A DNA stretch of 10,282 nt from an uncultured Acetatifactor sp. (lineage in GTDB: Bacteria > Bacillota > Clostridia > Lachnospirales > Lachnospiraceae): contig CAQUWW010000086.1 in the NCBI GenBank assembly GCA_948896875.1, forward strand, positions 2,263 through 12,544, read 5' to 3'. Position 1 is the stretch's first letter, and each line of letters starts with the position of its first letter. Of this stretch, positions 1-7,744 are shown piece by piece. Both the position numbers and the translations under genes were made by a program. Below the pieces are notes generated by a model. That model was not told the DNA's origin. It saw nothing but the letters and a program-made list of their open reading frames with translations, and searched no databases.

Positions 1-962
1 CCATATCTGGCCGTAGGCGCATAATACCCGATAACCTGATATCCCCAGGAACCATCCAGCGGATGCTCCATGACAGGCATCAGTTCCACATGAGTATAGC
101 CCATTTCTTTGATATAGGGAATCAGCCTGTCCGCGATTTCCCGGTAATTAGCATATGCTTCTCCCTCTTTTCTCTCTACAACAGATCCCAGATACAGCTC
201 ATAGACGCTGACGGGCACATTGCCTGTCTGGAACCGGGCTCTGTTCTTCACGAAAGCTTCGTCCTCCCATACAAAGTCATTCAACTGTGTGATAACGGAA
301 GCTGTCTCCGGCCGAAGCTGGGCCGCGTTTCCATAAGGGTCCGATTTCAGATAGGTCAAACCGCCCTTCAACTTCAACTCAAATTTATAATTGTCGCCTG
401 CCTTTGCGTCCGGCACAAAGAGTTCAAAGATTCCGGAACCAGCAAGCCTGCGCATCTGATGTACTCTTCCATCCCAGCCATTGAAATCTCCCACTACGCT
501 GACACGCATGGCCCCGGGCGCCCATACTGCAAAATAAGTCCCGCTCACGCCATTAAGCTCCATGGGATGCGCTCCCAGCTTCTCATAGATGGTATAATGA
601 ATACCGTTTCCGAATTTATCCATATCGTTTTCGTCAATCTGAGGCTTCGCACGGTAGGCTTCTCCTCTGACAGATTCGTTGCCATCCTTATCTGTCACCA
701 CATAGTGGTAAACCGGAAGCTCCTTTTCTTTTTTTGATACCAGCGCGGCAAAAAAACCGTCCTCGTCGGCAATCTCCATTTCAACTGTCTCTCCGCCCTC
801 AAATACGATAACAGCCTTCTCTGCCCCCGGAAAATAGGCCTGCACAAGGGTCTGATTTCCCATCTTATGAGGCCCCAGCAGTTCATGGGGGTTATCGCTT
901 TCCGAATAAATGATTTCTTCAATTTTAGGCCAGTTCATCAGATTATAAAGTTTTTTTGTCAT
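1..962 (-). CDS. glgB: 1,4-alpha-glucan branching enzyme GlgB, 3' end cut by window edge
   Basis: GlgB makes the alpha-1,6 branches of glycogen in the cytoplasm by cutting an alpha-1,4 chain and re-attaching it. The reading frame starts at ATG 962-960 (MTKKLYNLMNWPK) and stays open for about 320 residues to the left edge. Visible parts are an N-terminal module with the HELLGPH motif (residues 26-32), a CBM48-type domain with FAVWAPGAMRVSVVGDFNGWD (about 144-164), and the start of the GH13 barrel with VYELYLGS (253-260) and HVELMPVMEHPLDGSWGYQ (291-309). The catalytic Asp and Glu lie beyond the window, so activity cannot be judged. An AGGGAGG ribosome binding site sits about 10 bases upstream of the ATG. 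The gene follows the DUF1015 gene on the same strand after 67 bases with no visible terminator, so co-transcription is possible. The family assignment is secure. Confidence 0.95.
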   Translation of the reverse strand, partial: MTKKLYNLMNWPKIEEIIYSESDNPHELLGPHKMGNQTLVQAYFPGAEKAVIVFEGGETVEMEIADEDGFFAALVSKKEKELPVYHYVVTDKDGNESVRGEAYRAKPQIDENDMDKFGNGIHYTIYEKLGAHPMELNGVSGTYFAVWAPGAMRVSVVGDFNGWDGRVHQMRRLAGSGIFELFVPDAKAGDNYKFELKLKGGLTYLKSDPYGNAAQLRPETASVITQLNDFVWEDEAFVKNRARFQTGNVPVSVYELYLGSVVERKEGEAYANYREIADRLIPYIKEMGYTHVELMPVMEHPLDGSWGYQVIGYYAPTARY

Positions 963-1029
963 AGACTGCATCCTCCCTCTATTCATGACAATTAAATTCT
1001 GCTCTTGAATTCTATTGTTTTGTCTACCT

Positions 1030-2298
1030 TTATTTTGTCTGCCTTTCTGCCTGTCTCTCCTCTTTCAGGTCATGTAAAAACAGCCCGCTTCTGAGCTTCG
1101 GTTCAAACCATGTGGACTTCGGCGGCATCAGCCTCCCCGCATCCGCCACCGCGAAAAGCTCTCCGATGGAGGTAGGGTACATGGAAAATGCGGCCTTCAT
1201 ATCCGTGTGCACTCTCCGTTCCAGTTCCTCAATTCCCCGGATTCCTCCCACAAAATCAATTCTTTTGTCTGTCTTCGGATCCTGTATTCCCAGAACGGGC
1301 CCCAACAGATGATTCTGAAGCAGTGACACGTCCAGACCATCCACCGCGTCGTCTGACAGAATATGGGGTCTGGCCGTCAGTCTGTACCAGGTATCATTCA
1401 GGAACAGACCAAATCTCCCCTTTCGGTCAGGATGATACGGCGCCTGTTCCGCCTTCTCCACTTCAAAGCTTTCTCCTATTTTCTCCAGTAAAGCCTCCTC
1501 CGTATATCCGTTCAGATCCCGCACCACACGGTTATAATCCATGATGTACAGCTCTTCGTCCGGGAACAGCACTGAGAGAAAGAAATTGAATTCCTCTTCG
1601 CCTGTATATTCCGGGTGCTCCTCTCTGCGTTTCAGGCCCACCTTCACCGCGGAAGCACAGCGATGATGCCCGTCCGCTATGTAAACCGCATTCAGTTTCC
1701 GCAGCTGTTCCCGGATATGGCTGACCCGGTCCTCTTCACTGATCACCCATACCCGGTGTCTGATCCCGTCTTCCGATGTAAAGTCACAGGCCGGACCCTC
1801 CTCCTTCCCTTTCCGGATAGTCTCCCGAAGCATTTCATGGGAACGATAGGCCAGAAAGATAGGGCCGGTCTGCATGTCGCAGGTATCCACATGACAGATT
1901 CTGTCCTGCTCCTTGTCCGCCCTTGTGTTTTCATGCTTTTTGATGACCTGATTCAGATAATCATCGATAGAAGCACAGGCCACGATACCGGTCTGGCTCC
2001 TGCCGTTCATGGTCAGCTCATAGAGGTAATAACAGGGCGCCTCGTCCTTCCTGAATTTCCCCTGGGCTATCCATTCCCGCAGTACCCGGGACGCCCTCTG
2101 GTACACCTCCGGCGCGTAAGTATCCACCTCCGGGCCGAAACCTGTCTCCGCCCGGTCTATATTCAGAAAGGAATCCGGATTCCGGGCTGCCTCCTCCGTC
2201 GCTTCCTGTCTGTTGTACACATCATAAGGCAATGCCGCAATCGCACTTTCCATACCCGGTGCCGGGCGAAACGCGGCAAATGGTCTGATGTCTGCCAT
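1030..2298 (-). CDS. DUF1015 family protein (possible ParB/sulfiredoxin-like fold)
   Basis: This 422-residue soluble protein has the hallmarks of the DUF1015 family (COG4198). They are an N-terminal IRPFAAFRP with LPYDV (residues 4-27), the NPDSFLNIDR segment (40-49), KHENTRADKEQDR (121-133), ADGHHRCASA (208-217) and the C-terminal PPKSTWFEPKLRSGL (392-406). Length is normal for the family. No signal peptide or membrane segment is seen. The function is not established. The DGHHR motif resembles the box of ParB/sulfiredoxin-fold proteins, some of which are serine kinases (SerK, SbnI), so a small-molecule kinase role is conceivable; this is inference. DUF1015 genes often sit beside serine biosynthesis genes in Clostridia, but here the neighbour is glgB. 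The start is ATG 2298-2296, with AAGGAG seven bases upstream. The stop is TAA at 1032-1030. Confidence 0.88.
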   Translation of the reverse strand: MADIRPFAAFRPAPGMESAIAALPYDVYNRQEATEEAARNPDSFLNIDRAETGFGPEVDTYAPEVYQRASRVLREWIAQGKFRKDEAPCYYLYELTMNGRSQTGIVACASIDDYLNQVIKKHENTRADKEQDRICHVDTCDMQTGPIFLAYRSHEMLRETIRKGKEEGPACDFTSEDGIRHRVWVISEEDRVSHIREQLRKLNAVYIADGHHRCASAVKVGLKRREEHPEYTGEEEFNFFLSVLFPDEELYIMDYNRVVRDLNGYTEEALLEKIGESFEVEKAEQAPYHPDRKGRFGLFLNDTWYRLTARPHILSDDAVDGLDVSLLQNHLLGPVLGIQDPKTDKRIDFVGGIRGIEELERRVHTDMKAAFSMYPTSIGELFAVADAGRLMPPKSTWFEPKLRSGLFLHDLKEERQAERQTK

Positions 2299-2330
2299 AG
2301 TTTTACTCCTTTTCTTATCTTTAAATATAT

Positions 2331-2360
2331 ATCATATGGATATCTATACCATGTGCCCAA
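2331..2360 (-). promoter_or_regulatory. Possible promoter for the DUF1015-glgB pair
   Basis: On the minus strand TTGGGC (2360-2355) is followed after 18 bases by TATGAT (2336-2331), about 33 bases before the DUF1015 start codon. The -10 is good and the -35 matches only partly. It lies in the AT-rich divergent region between DUF1015 and the plus-strand small genes, where a promoter is expected. AT-rich sequence gives chance matches, so this is tentative. Confidence 0.3.
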
Positions 2361-2462
2361 AAACATACCCCAGCAAAATGATACCGCTCAGCAGACAGGC
2401 AAACGGAATAAATTTATTTTATCAAAAATACCTATACTTAACAAGCACTTTAACATTTCTAT

Positions 2463-2491
2463 TTGTATTTTCCATTACATAAGGTTATACT
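2463..2491 (+). promoter_or_regulatory. Probable promoter for the small-gene pair
   Basis: TTGTAT (2463-2468) and TATACT (2486-2491) are separated by 17 bases. The -10 matches five of six consensus bases and the -35 three of six. It ends 25 bases before the ATG of the 93-residue ORF and just upstream of its AAAGGAG ribosome binding site, so the transcript would have a very short leader. Confidence 0.4.
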
Positions 2492-2516
2492 AAAAGAAAA
2501 GAAAGGAGACAACCCA

Positions 2517-2798
2517 ATGCCCTCAACCGGAATCAAATTTAAAATAGAAGACTTATATATCGGTATGGAGATTAGCGACAAAAACCAGCTTAGCGACATT
2601 TATGACACATGGATACTACTCGTAAAAAGCAAAAATACCGAAAACTATACTGTACAATTCATAGGTAAGGAAACAAATGCCGAATCTGATAAATTATTTG
2701 CTCAGGGCAACGTAGTATGTCCCGTTTATAATGACAGCCTTGAACTGGTAGGGGATATCTACTATGAAGACTGTCAAAAAGCTCGGTATCTCAAGTGA
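2517..2798 (+). CDS. Small protein of unknown function, 93 aa
   Basis: The product is 93 residues, soluble, mildly acidic, with no signal peptide or membrane span. The sequence begins MPSTGIKFKIEDLYIGMEIS and includes QLSDIYDTWILL (about residues 25-36), a mixed beta-strand-like middle (YTVQFIGKETNAESDKLF) and VVCPVYNDS. It looks like an intact small family, and I have the impression that similar small proteins occur in Lachnospiraceae, but I cannot name a domain or function. The start at ATG 2517 is chosen because AAAGGAG lies nine bases upstream; an upstream in-frame ATG at 2463 lies within the putative promoter. The 3' end overlaps the next gene by 35 bases, suggesting coupled translation. 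Base composition is AT-richer than the genes on either side, a possible sign of separate origin. Confidence 0.75.
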   Translation: MPSTGIKFKIEDLYIGMEISDKNQLSDIYDTWILLVKSKNTENYTVQFIGKETNAESDKLFAQGNVVCPVYNDSLELVGDIYYEDCQKARYLK

Positions 2799-3225
2799 GA
2801 AAGCCTGGCTGATGAAGCAGGCTGATTGTTCTGATCCATCGATCAGAAAAGAAATCTCTTTCGGGGTCAATGATTCAAAAGAAAAACGTGAGTCAGATAA
2901 GGAAAAATTTAGAACCGGAAATTATATGGAACTTCAATCAGTAACTTTCGAACATAAAGATCTGGAGATTGATTTTGAAGGTATTTGTCTGCAAAAAGAT
3001 TCTGTAAAAATCAGTTATGACAGGAGCGGCAATATTCTCATCGGCATGGATCTCTTATCCCAAATGGACATACATATCGGAAGAAGCAGAATACTTGGGA
3101 AAACCGTATTTCTCGCCTGCCCTTATGACAATATGAATTCTGCTTATCTTCAGGCCTTAAATAAACATTTTGACTTGCAAGATGCGTCTTTTGAACAGCT
3201 TAAAAATAAAAGTGTCTATACCTGA
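2764..3225 (+). CDS. Retropepsin-like C-terminal fragment, putative, 153 aa; start uncertain
   Basis: Residues 91-120 contain NILIGMDLLSQMDIHIG followed by a GKTVFLACP segment. This resembles the C-terminal half of bacterial retropepsin-like aspartic proteases, where a hydrophobic-hydrophobic-Gly-(M)-Asp motif closes the active-site fold. The catalytic Asp-Thr/Ser-Gly expected some 60-80 residues earlier is absent. The preceding region (residues 1-54) is charged and shows no recognisable match, so the protein is either a truncated relic or a non-catalytic relative. An in-frame TAG at 2749 prevents extension upstream. ATG 2764 is the first possible start, with AGGGG ten bases before it. ATG 2811 or ATG 2926 (MELQSVTF, with GGAA just upstream) are alternatives, and the last would give a compact 99-residue protein. 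It overlaps the preceding small gene by 35 bases in another frame and shares its AT-rich composition. Family placement comes from motif recognition only. Confidence 0.55.
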   Translation: MKTVKKLGISSEKAWLMKQADCSDPSIRKEISFGVNDSKEKRESDKEKFRTGNYMELQSVTFEHKDLEIDFEGICLQKDSVKISYDRSGNILIGMDLLSQMDIHIGRSRILGKTVFLACPYDNMNSAYLQALNKHFDLQDASFEQLKNKSVYT

Positions 3226-3320
3226 CAAGCTTCAAATGGTAAACTATTAATCGTAAAACATGTGCCATCAGTTCCACTAAGTTGGCTAACTGCCATATTA
3301 TATAAAGAAGAGAGGTATTT

Positions 3321-3608
3321 ATGATGACAGACGAAAACAGAAAAATTCTGGAACGTATCAACGCATATGCGGAAAACACATTAGGCGAAATTGATCCGCA
3401 GAAAGTCCAGGTTTCCGTGCAGCTGGAACAGCTGAAACCGGTGTTGAAAGAGATTGCCGATGAAAAAGGAATCAGCCTGGAGGATATGTTCATCCTCTAT
3501 ATGGATCTCCAGAGCGAGGCCTCCTGCGCCACCAATCAGAAGCTGAAGGACAGCCTGCAGGATATCAACGACGGCTTCGACGGCGGGTCGCCGCTGTTGT
3601 TCCGCTGA
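3321..3608 (+). CDS. Small acidic protein of unknown function, 95 aa
   Basis: The product is a 95-residue protein without signal peptide or membrane span, probably largely helical. Its sequence features are ENRKILERINAYAENTLGEID, EQLKPVLKEIADEKGISLEDMFILYMDLQSEAS and a Gly/Asp-rich tail ending GSPLLFR. I do not recognise the family. Two adjacent ATG codons (3321 and 3324) could serve as start. AGAGG at 3311-3315 is 5 and 8 bases from them, so the second (94 residues) is equally likely. It lies 95 bases after the retropepsin-like ORF and converges with the SLC13-type permease gene, with only 13 bases between stop codons. Its composition is closer to the genome-typical genes than to the AT-rich pair before it, so it may not belong to that unit. 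Confidence 0.7.
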   Translation: MMTDENRKILERINAYAENTLGEIDPQKVQVSVQLEQLKPVLKEIADEKGISLEDMFILYMDLQSEASCATNQKLKDSLQDINDGFDGGSPLLFR

Positions 3609-3621
3609 AGGGCTAAACAGC

Positions 3622-4767
3622 CTAAACTGCCAGCAGCACCGCTGCCGCCGCATACAGTACGATCAGGAAAATCACATTGTATACCGTAAAAACTTTCAGG
3701 TATTTTCCCTTCCTGGCCCCTTCGCTGCCACCGTACAGGCGATAGGAAATGACGCTGGCCAGGGAGGCAATCAGCGTGCCAAGTCCGCCAATATTGACTC
3801 CGTACAGAAGGGAACGCACATTTTCCGTAAAACCGGAGAGCAGGATTGCGGCTGGCACATTGCTGATGACCTGGCTGAGCCCAGCTGCCACCGGCAGCTC
3901 TCTGCCGTCAATCAACTCCCGCAGCAGGGAAGCAACGGCCGGAATCCGTTCCATATTGCCGATGAAGAGGAAAAAGCAGACAAAGGTCAATAGCAGGAAA
4001 TAATCCACAGAACCAAAAAGCTTTCTGTCTATCAGAAAGACCGCCAATACCAGAATCCCAAGCATCACAGGCCAGGGCAGCAGGCGAAGGACACAGGTCA
4101 GGCAGACTAAAAACAACATGCCATAGGCCGCCAGCTTCTTTCCATCGGGCGCCTTCGGCATTTCCAGTGTCTGGACGGACAGCGGGGTCCTGCCCTGAAA
4201 TATGACTGCTCCCGCCAGCAGCAACAGGGACAGCAGCGTCAGAGGCAGCATATCCCCCAAAAAAGAGAGTATAGGCAGATCGAACACCGTGTACAGATAC
4301 AGATTCTGGGGATTCCCCACTGGCGTCAGCATACTGCCCAGATTTGCACCTATGGTCTGAAGCACCACCACGGGAATCAGAAGCTCTGTCTGCTCTGCCA
4401 TCGTCAGCGTCATGACGGCAAAAGGGACAAAAGTAATCAATGCCACGTCATTGGTGATAAACATACTGGCAGCAAAGGGCAAGGCAACCAGAAGAAGATT
4501 CAGCTGAACCGTACTGCGGGTTCCTCTCAGAAGCCGGAACCCCAGATACCGGAAAAGGCCAATGCTCTGAAGCCCTGCCACCACCAGCATCAGGCAGAAC
4601 AAAAGAGCCAGAACCCGATAATCCGGATACTCCAGATAAGTTCTGTCAGGCGGCACAAAAAGAACGGAGACAGCCGCCAGAACCGCCGCAATACACAGCA
4701 CGGTTTCTTTCCTGAAAAAGGCCGCAATGCGCCCGGCCAGCCTGTGAACCTTCGTCTGCTTCTTCAT
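3622..4767 (-). CDS. ArsB/NhaD/SLC13-type anion or ion permease
   Basis: This 381-residue integral membrane protein has about ten hydrophobic segments and no large soluble domain. It carries the two inverted-repeat signatures of the CitMHS/ArsB/NhaD ion-transporter superfamily: FITNDVALITFVPF (residues 103-116) with ANLGSMLTPVGNPQNL (141-156), and SQVISNVPAAILLSGF (298-313) with NIGGLGTLIASLASVI (325-340). It would move an anion or exchange ions across the cytoplasmic membrane. The substrate (arsenite, dicarboxylate, Na+/H+ or other) cannot be read from the sequence. No arsenic genes are nearby. Start ATG 4767-4765 is chosen because AGGAGG lies 12 bases upstream, a slightly long spacing. A TTG at 4821 in frame would add 18 residues but has no good ribosome binding site. 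The gene lies 81 bases after the Na+/phosphate transporter gene with no terminator visible between them. Confidence 0.85.
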   Translation of the reverse strand: MKKQTKVHRLAGRIAAFFRKETVLCIAAVLAAVSVLFVPPDRTYLEYPDYRVLALLFCLMLVVAGLQSIGLFRYLGFRLLRGTRSTVQLNLLLVALPFAASMFITNDVALITFVPFAVMTLTMAEQTELLIPVVVLQTIGANLGSMLTPVGNPQNLYLYTVFDLPILSFLGDMLPLTLLSLLLLAGAVIFQGRTPLSVQTLEMPKAPDGKKLAAYGMLFLVCLTCVLRLLPWPVMLGILVLAVFLIDRKLFGSVDYFLLLTFVCFFLFIGNMERIPAVASLLRELIDGRELPVAAGLSQVISNVPAAILLSGFTENVRSLLYGVNIGGLGTLIASLASVISYRLYGGSEGARKGKYLKVFTVYNVIFLIVLYAAAAVLLAV

Positions 4768-4848
4768 ATCTTCGGTATTCCTCCTGTAATCATTAATCCG
4801 ATTATATCCGTTTTCTTCCAAAAGAGCAAGCAGACTGTTTCCCTTCCA

Positions 4849-6594
4849 TCATCCCAGATTGTATTTTTCTCCAAACTCCCGGAATTTCCTTCTGAAATCC
4901 TCGCTTCCGTTCCGAAATTCTCTCAGCATTTCATGCATATTCATATCCTGCCTCACATTTTCCAGCATACATCCCGCAATGTTGGAACAGTGATCGGCAG
5001 TCCGTTCCAGGTCCGTCAACAGATCCGACCACACAAATCCCGCACCGATGGAGCAATCCCCCTGCTGCATCCGGAGAATATGACGGGTGCGCATTTCCTC
5101 TTTCAGCCGATCTATTACCTCTTCCAGAGGCTCCACCGCCGCAGCTGCCTCCAGGTCATTGTGCAGCACTGCTTCCAGCGATCTGTCCAGAATCTCCTCC
5201 ACCGCTGAGAATATCACTTCAAGCTCCGAATGTGCCCTGTCTGTAAAATGCAGTCCTTTCTCCTTCATTTCTTCCGCCGCTTCCAACAGATTCACCGCAT
5301 GATCTGAAATCCGCTCATAATCGCCGATCATTTTCAGCAGCCTGGCCGCTTCCACCCTGTCCCTGCCGCTGATCTGCCTGGCACTCAGCTTCACGAGATA
5401 GGTTCCCAGAATATCTTCATAATAATCGGTCTTCTCTTCCTTTTCACGTATGCTTTCGGCAAGCTCCGGAGTATACTCCCGCAGCATGGCGATTCCCTCC
5501 TTCAGGGAAATCACTGCTATTTCAGCCATATCCCCGGCAACCTTACTCCCGCGCTCCAGGGCGATGGAAGGTGCGGCAAAGAGACGTTCGTCCAGCTCGC
5601 TGTATTCTTCCGGTCTCTTCTCATCGGGAACAATCCGCGTCACAAAGCGCTCTAGCATTCCCGACAAAGGCAGCATCAGCAACAGGCACAGCAGGTTGAA
5701 AACCGTGTGGGCTGCCGCAATCCCGAAAAGTGTGGCCGGCTCGTCCAGCAACGCCGGGCGGAAAAAGGCTTTTAACGCCCAGAATACAAGCAGCCATACC
5801 ACAGTTCCTATACAGTTAAAAGAGAGATGTACTGTTGCCGCACGCTTCGCATTCTTGTTGGCACCCAAAGAAGAAAGCATTGCCGTGACGCAGGTACCTA
5901 TATTCTGCCCCATTATAATGGGGATTGCCGCGCTGAAAGGTACCTGTCCTGTCACTGCAAGGGCCTGCAGAATTCCCACCGACGCGGAGCTGGACTGAAT
6001 CACAGCCGTGAGAACCGCTCCGGCCAGAACACCGGCAATGGGATTTCGAAACAGAAGAAACGCATTCCGAAATGCCGGAATCTCACCAAGGCCCGATACT
6101 GCCCCGGACATGGTTTCCATGCCGAACATCAGCGTGGCAAAACCCAACAGAATCATGCCGGTATCTTTCCTCTTACCTCCTCTGACAAACAGATACAGAA
6201 TGATTCCAGCCAGAGCCAGTATGGGGGTAAAGGAAGATGGTTTCAGAAGCTTAACAAAAAAATTCCCGCTGTCTATCCCTGCAAGGCTCAAAATCCAGGC
6301 GGTAACCGTGGTTCCCACATTGGCTCCCATAATCACATTGACAGCCTGTTTCAGGGTCATCAGACCGGAATTGACGAATCCCACCACCATAACCGTGGTC
6401 GCCGAAGAGCTCTGAATCACCGCTGTCACCCCAAGTCCTGTCAGAAGCCCGGCAACACGGCCGGTGGTAAATTTCCCAAGGAGAGAACGCAGCTTCTCTC
6501 CCGCCCTGCGCTCCAGGGCCTGCCCCATAATGCTCATTCCAAAAAGGAACAGACTTAAGCCCCCGATTAGTGTCAGCACATCAAAAATATCCAT
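4849..6594 (-). CDS. Na+/phosphate cotransporter family protein with C-terminal PhoU domain
   Basis: The 581-residue protein has two NptA/PNaS (Na/Pi cotransporter II) repeats followed by a PhoU-like helical domain. Repeat one holds AVIQSSSATTVMVVGF (residues 58-73) and MGANVGTTVTAW (89-100). Repeat two holds AVIQSSSASVGILQALAV (197-214) and MGQNIGTCVTAML (228-240). The QSSS motifs are the expected sodium/phosphate-binding elements. Residues about 345-555 form the PhoU part, with YERISDHAVNLLE (426-438) and DLERTADHCSNIA (528-540). Length fits the YjbB/NptA type. It should sit in the cytoplasmic membrane and move phosphate with sodium; members act in uptake or, as reported for E. coli YjbB, export. 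Start ATG 6594-6592 has CAGGAG eight bases upstream. It follows the CaCA antiporter gene by 111 bases with no clear terminator, so it may share the riboswitch-controlled transcript. Confidence 0.93.
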   Translation of the reverse strand: MDIFDVLTLIGGLSLFLFGMSIMGQALERRAGEKLRSLLGKFTTGRVAGLLTGLGVTAVIQSSSATTVMVVGFVNSGLMTLKQAVNVIMGANVGTTVTAWILSLAGIDSGNFFVKLLKPSSFTPILALAGIILYLFVRGGKRKDTGMILLGFATLMFGMETMSGAVSGLGEIPAFRNAFLLFRNPIAGVLAGAVLTAVIQSSSASVGILQALAVTGQVPFSAAIPIIMGQNIGTCVTAMLSSLGANKNAKRAATVHLSFNCIGTVVWLLVFWALKAFFRPALLDEPATLFGIAAAHTVFNLLCLLLMLPLSGMLERFVTRIVPDEKRPEEYSELDERLFAAPSIALERGSKVAGDMAEIAVISLKEGIAMLREYTPELAESIREKEEKTDYYEDILGTYLVKLSARQISGRDRVEAARLLKMIGDYERISDHAVNLLEAAEEMKEKGLHFTDRAHSELEVIFSAVEEILDRSLEAVLHNDLEAAAAVEPLEEVIDRLKEEMRTRHILRMQQGDCSIGAGFVWSDLLTDLERTADHCSNIAGCMLENVRQDMNMHEMLREFRNGSEDFRRKFREFGEKYNLG

Positions 6595-6705
6595 AACGTT
6601 ATCTCCTGTTTTATCTTTTCGCTTTCAGTTTTTTAGTCTTCCCTGTTTCCGGTGAAAAATCCGGCCTGCCCTCCGATTTGGGTAATCTCTGCCTCGTGAC
6701 TGATT

Positions 6706-7635
6706 TTACAGACATACAAATATAAAATAGATTCCATACCCAATCAACATGATAATTCCGTCCCGTCGTCTCAGCTCCCGTTTCCGCACACAGCAAAGTA
6801 ACAGCAAAATCCCGGCTGCGGCGGCGATTATTGTATCGACCTTAAAATCTGCGGAAAACGGCACCGGTGTAATCAATGCGGAAATTCCCACCACAAACAG
6901 AATATTGAATATATTGCTTCCCACAATATTGCCGATGGCGATATCCGCATTTCTTTTCATGGCGGCAGATACGGAAGTAAACAGTTCCGGCAGCGATGTT
7001 CCCAGCGCCACAATCGTCAGTCCAATAAACCGCTCGCTCATGCCGAACATTCTTGCCAGAGAAGACGCTCCGTTTACGGCAAAATGGCTTCCTGCAATAA
7101 TCATGGCAAGACCTGTAACCGCACCGGCCAGAAGCTGCCATAGGCTGCGGCTCCTCACAGTCACCGTTTCTACGGTTTTACCCTTCTTCCATGTATAGAA
7201 GAGGTAAAACAGATACGCCGCAAAAACCAATGTCAGCACCATGCCCTCTCCGAATCCGATGGTTCCACCCATTCCCTGTATCAGCAACAGCCCGGTGATG
7301 GCAATCATAAACGGAATTTCAATGAAAACAGTACTCTTCGTCACTGCCAGCGGCGCAACAATCGAAGATATCCCCAGTATAATCAGTATATTCAGAATAT
7401 TACTTCCCACAATATTGCCGATTGTAATATCAGCGTTTCCCTTTACCGCTGCGGTTATACTCACAGCTGCCTCCGGCGCGCTGGTTCCCATTGCCACAAT
7501 GGTCAGGCCGATTACTGCCTGGGGTATTTTAAAGCGTTCGGCAATGCCGGATGCGCCCTCCACGAACCAGTCTGCTCCTTTTGCCAGCATGCCGAATCCA
7601 ATGATCAGAATCAATACAGCCATTCCCATTTCCAT
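6706..7635 (-). CDS. CaCA-family cation antiporter (YrbG-like), probable Mn2+ exporter
   Basis: The 309-residue membrane protein has the two alpha repeats of the Ca2+/cation antiporter superfamily: VAMGTSAPEAAVSITAA (residues 47-63) with GNIVGSNILNILIILG (73-88), and VALGTSLPELFTSVSAA (209-225) with GNIVGSNIFNILFVVG (235-250). About ten hydrophobic helices surround a short basic cytoplasmic loop (about 149-166). Length and layout match YrbG-type proteins, usually annotated calcium/sodium antiporters. The first repeat has GTSAPE where GTSLPE is common, a mild variation. The start at ATG 7635-7633 is preceded by GAGGAGG seven bases upstream; ATG codons for residues 3 and 5 are less well placed. 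A yybP-ykoY riboswitch lies directly upstream. Since that RNA senses Mn2+ and usually turns on Mn export or homeostasis genes, manganese is the likely physiological substrate; this is inference from context. Confidence 0.92.
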   Translation of the reverse strand: MEMGMAVLILIIGFGMLAKGADWFVEGASGIAERFKIPQAVIGLTIVAMGTSAPEAAVSITAAVKGNADITIGNIVGSNILNILIILGISSIVAPLAVTKSTVFIEIPFMIAITGLLLIQGMGGTIGFGEGMVLTLVFAAYLFYLFYTWKKGKTVETVTVRSRSLWQLLAGAVTGLAMIIAGSHFAVNGASSLARMFGMSERFIGLTIVALGTSLPELFTSVSAAMKRNADIAIGNIVGSNIFNILFVVGISALITPVPFSADFKVDTIIAAAAGILLLLCCVRKRELRRRDGIIMLIGYGIYFIFVCL

Positions 7636-7696
7636 ACGATTTCCTCCTCGTCCGCAATTATTTTTTCTTCTGCAGCAGGTTTTCTTTCTTCTCCAT

Positions 7697-7744
7697 CAAA
7701 AAAAGCGAAGCTTTACTGCAAAAAATTACAACAAAGTCTCGCTT
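7697..7744 (-). terminator. Riboswitch-controlled intrinsic terminator
   Basis: On the minus strand AAGCGAGACTTT (7744-7733) can pair with AAAGCTTCGCTT (7714-7703), giving 11 of 12 pairs including one G-U and one A-C mismatch. Seven Ts follow (7704-7698). A shorter hairpin AAAGC/GCTTT lies inside the second arm. The first arm is also the 3' strand of aptamer stem P1, so the hairpin and the ligand-bound aptamer exclude each other. This predicts read-through when Mn2+ holds P1 closed. It probably also ends transcripts coming from the upstream blaI-M56 operon. Confidence 0.8.

Noticed and set aside
63..737. 224-codon open frame on the plus strand
   Set aside because: It is the antisense shadow of glgB, which reads through this whole stretch with conserved branching enzyme motifs.
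1615..2493. 292-codon open frame on the plus strand
   Set aside because: It lies opposite the DUF1015 gene, whose product has clear family motifs; the plus-strand translation has no recognisable domain and no ribosome binding site.
3605..3640. Bidirectional terminator between the convergent 95-aa gene and the permease gene
   Set aside because: Only a 4-base GGCT/AGCC stem is visible and there is no T-run on either strand.
3622..4767. Naming the permease arsB
   Set aside because: The fold-level motifs are shared by arsenite, Na+/H+ and anion transporters, and no ars genes are adjacent.
4765..4821. TTG start at 4821 giving an 18-residue longer SLC13-type permease
   Set aside because: No ribosome binding site precedes the TTG, and the added residues (EENGYNRINDYRRNTED) encode the AGGAGG that serves the internal ATG at 4767.
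5827..6558. 243-codon open frame on the plus strand
   Set aside because: It is antisense to the Na+/phosphate transporter gene; the translation is rich in His, Gln and Arg and protein-unlike.
6630..6665. Hairpin with CCGG arms between the CaCA and Na/Pi genes as a terminator
   Set aside because: The stem is only about four base pairs and the T-run is in the loop rather than after the stem.
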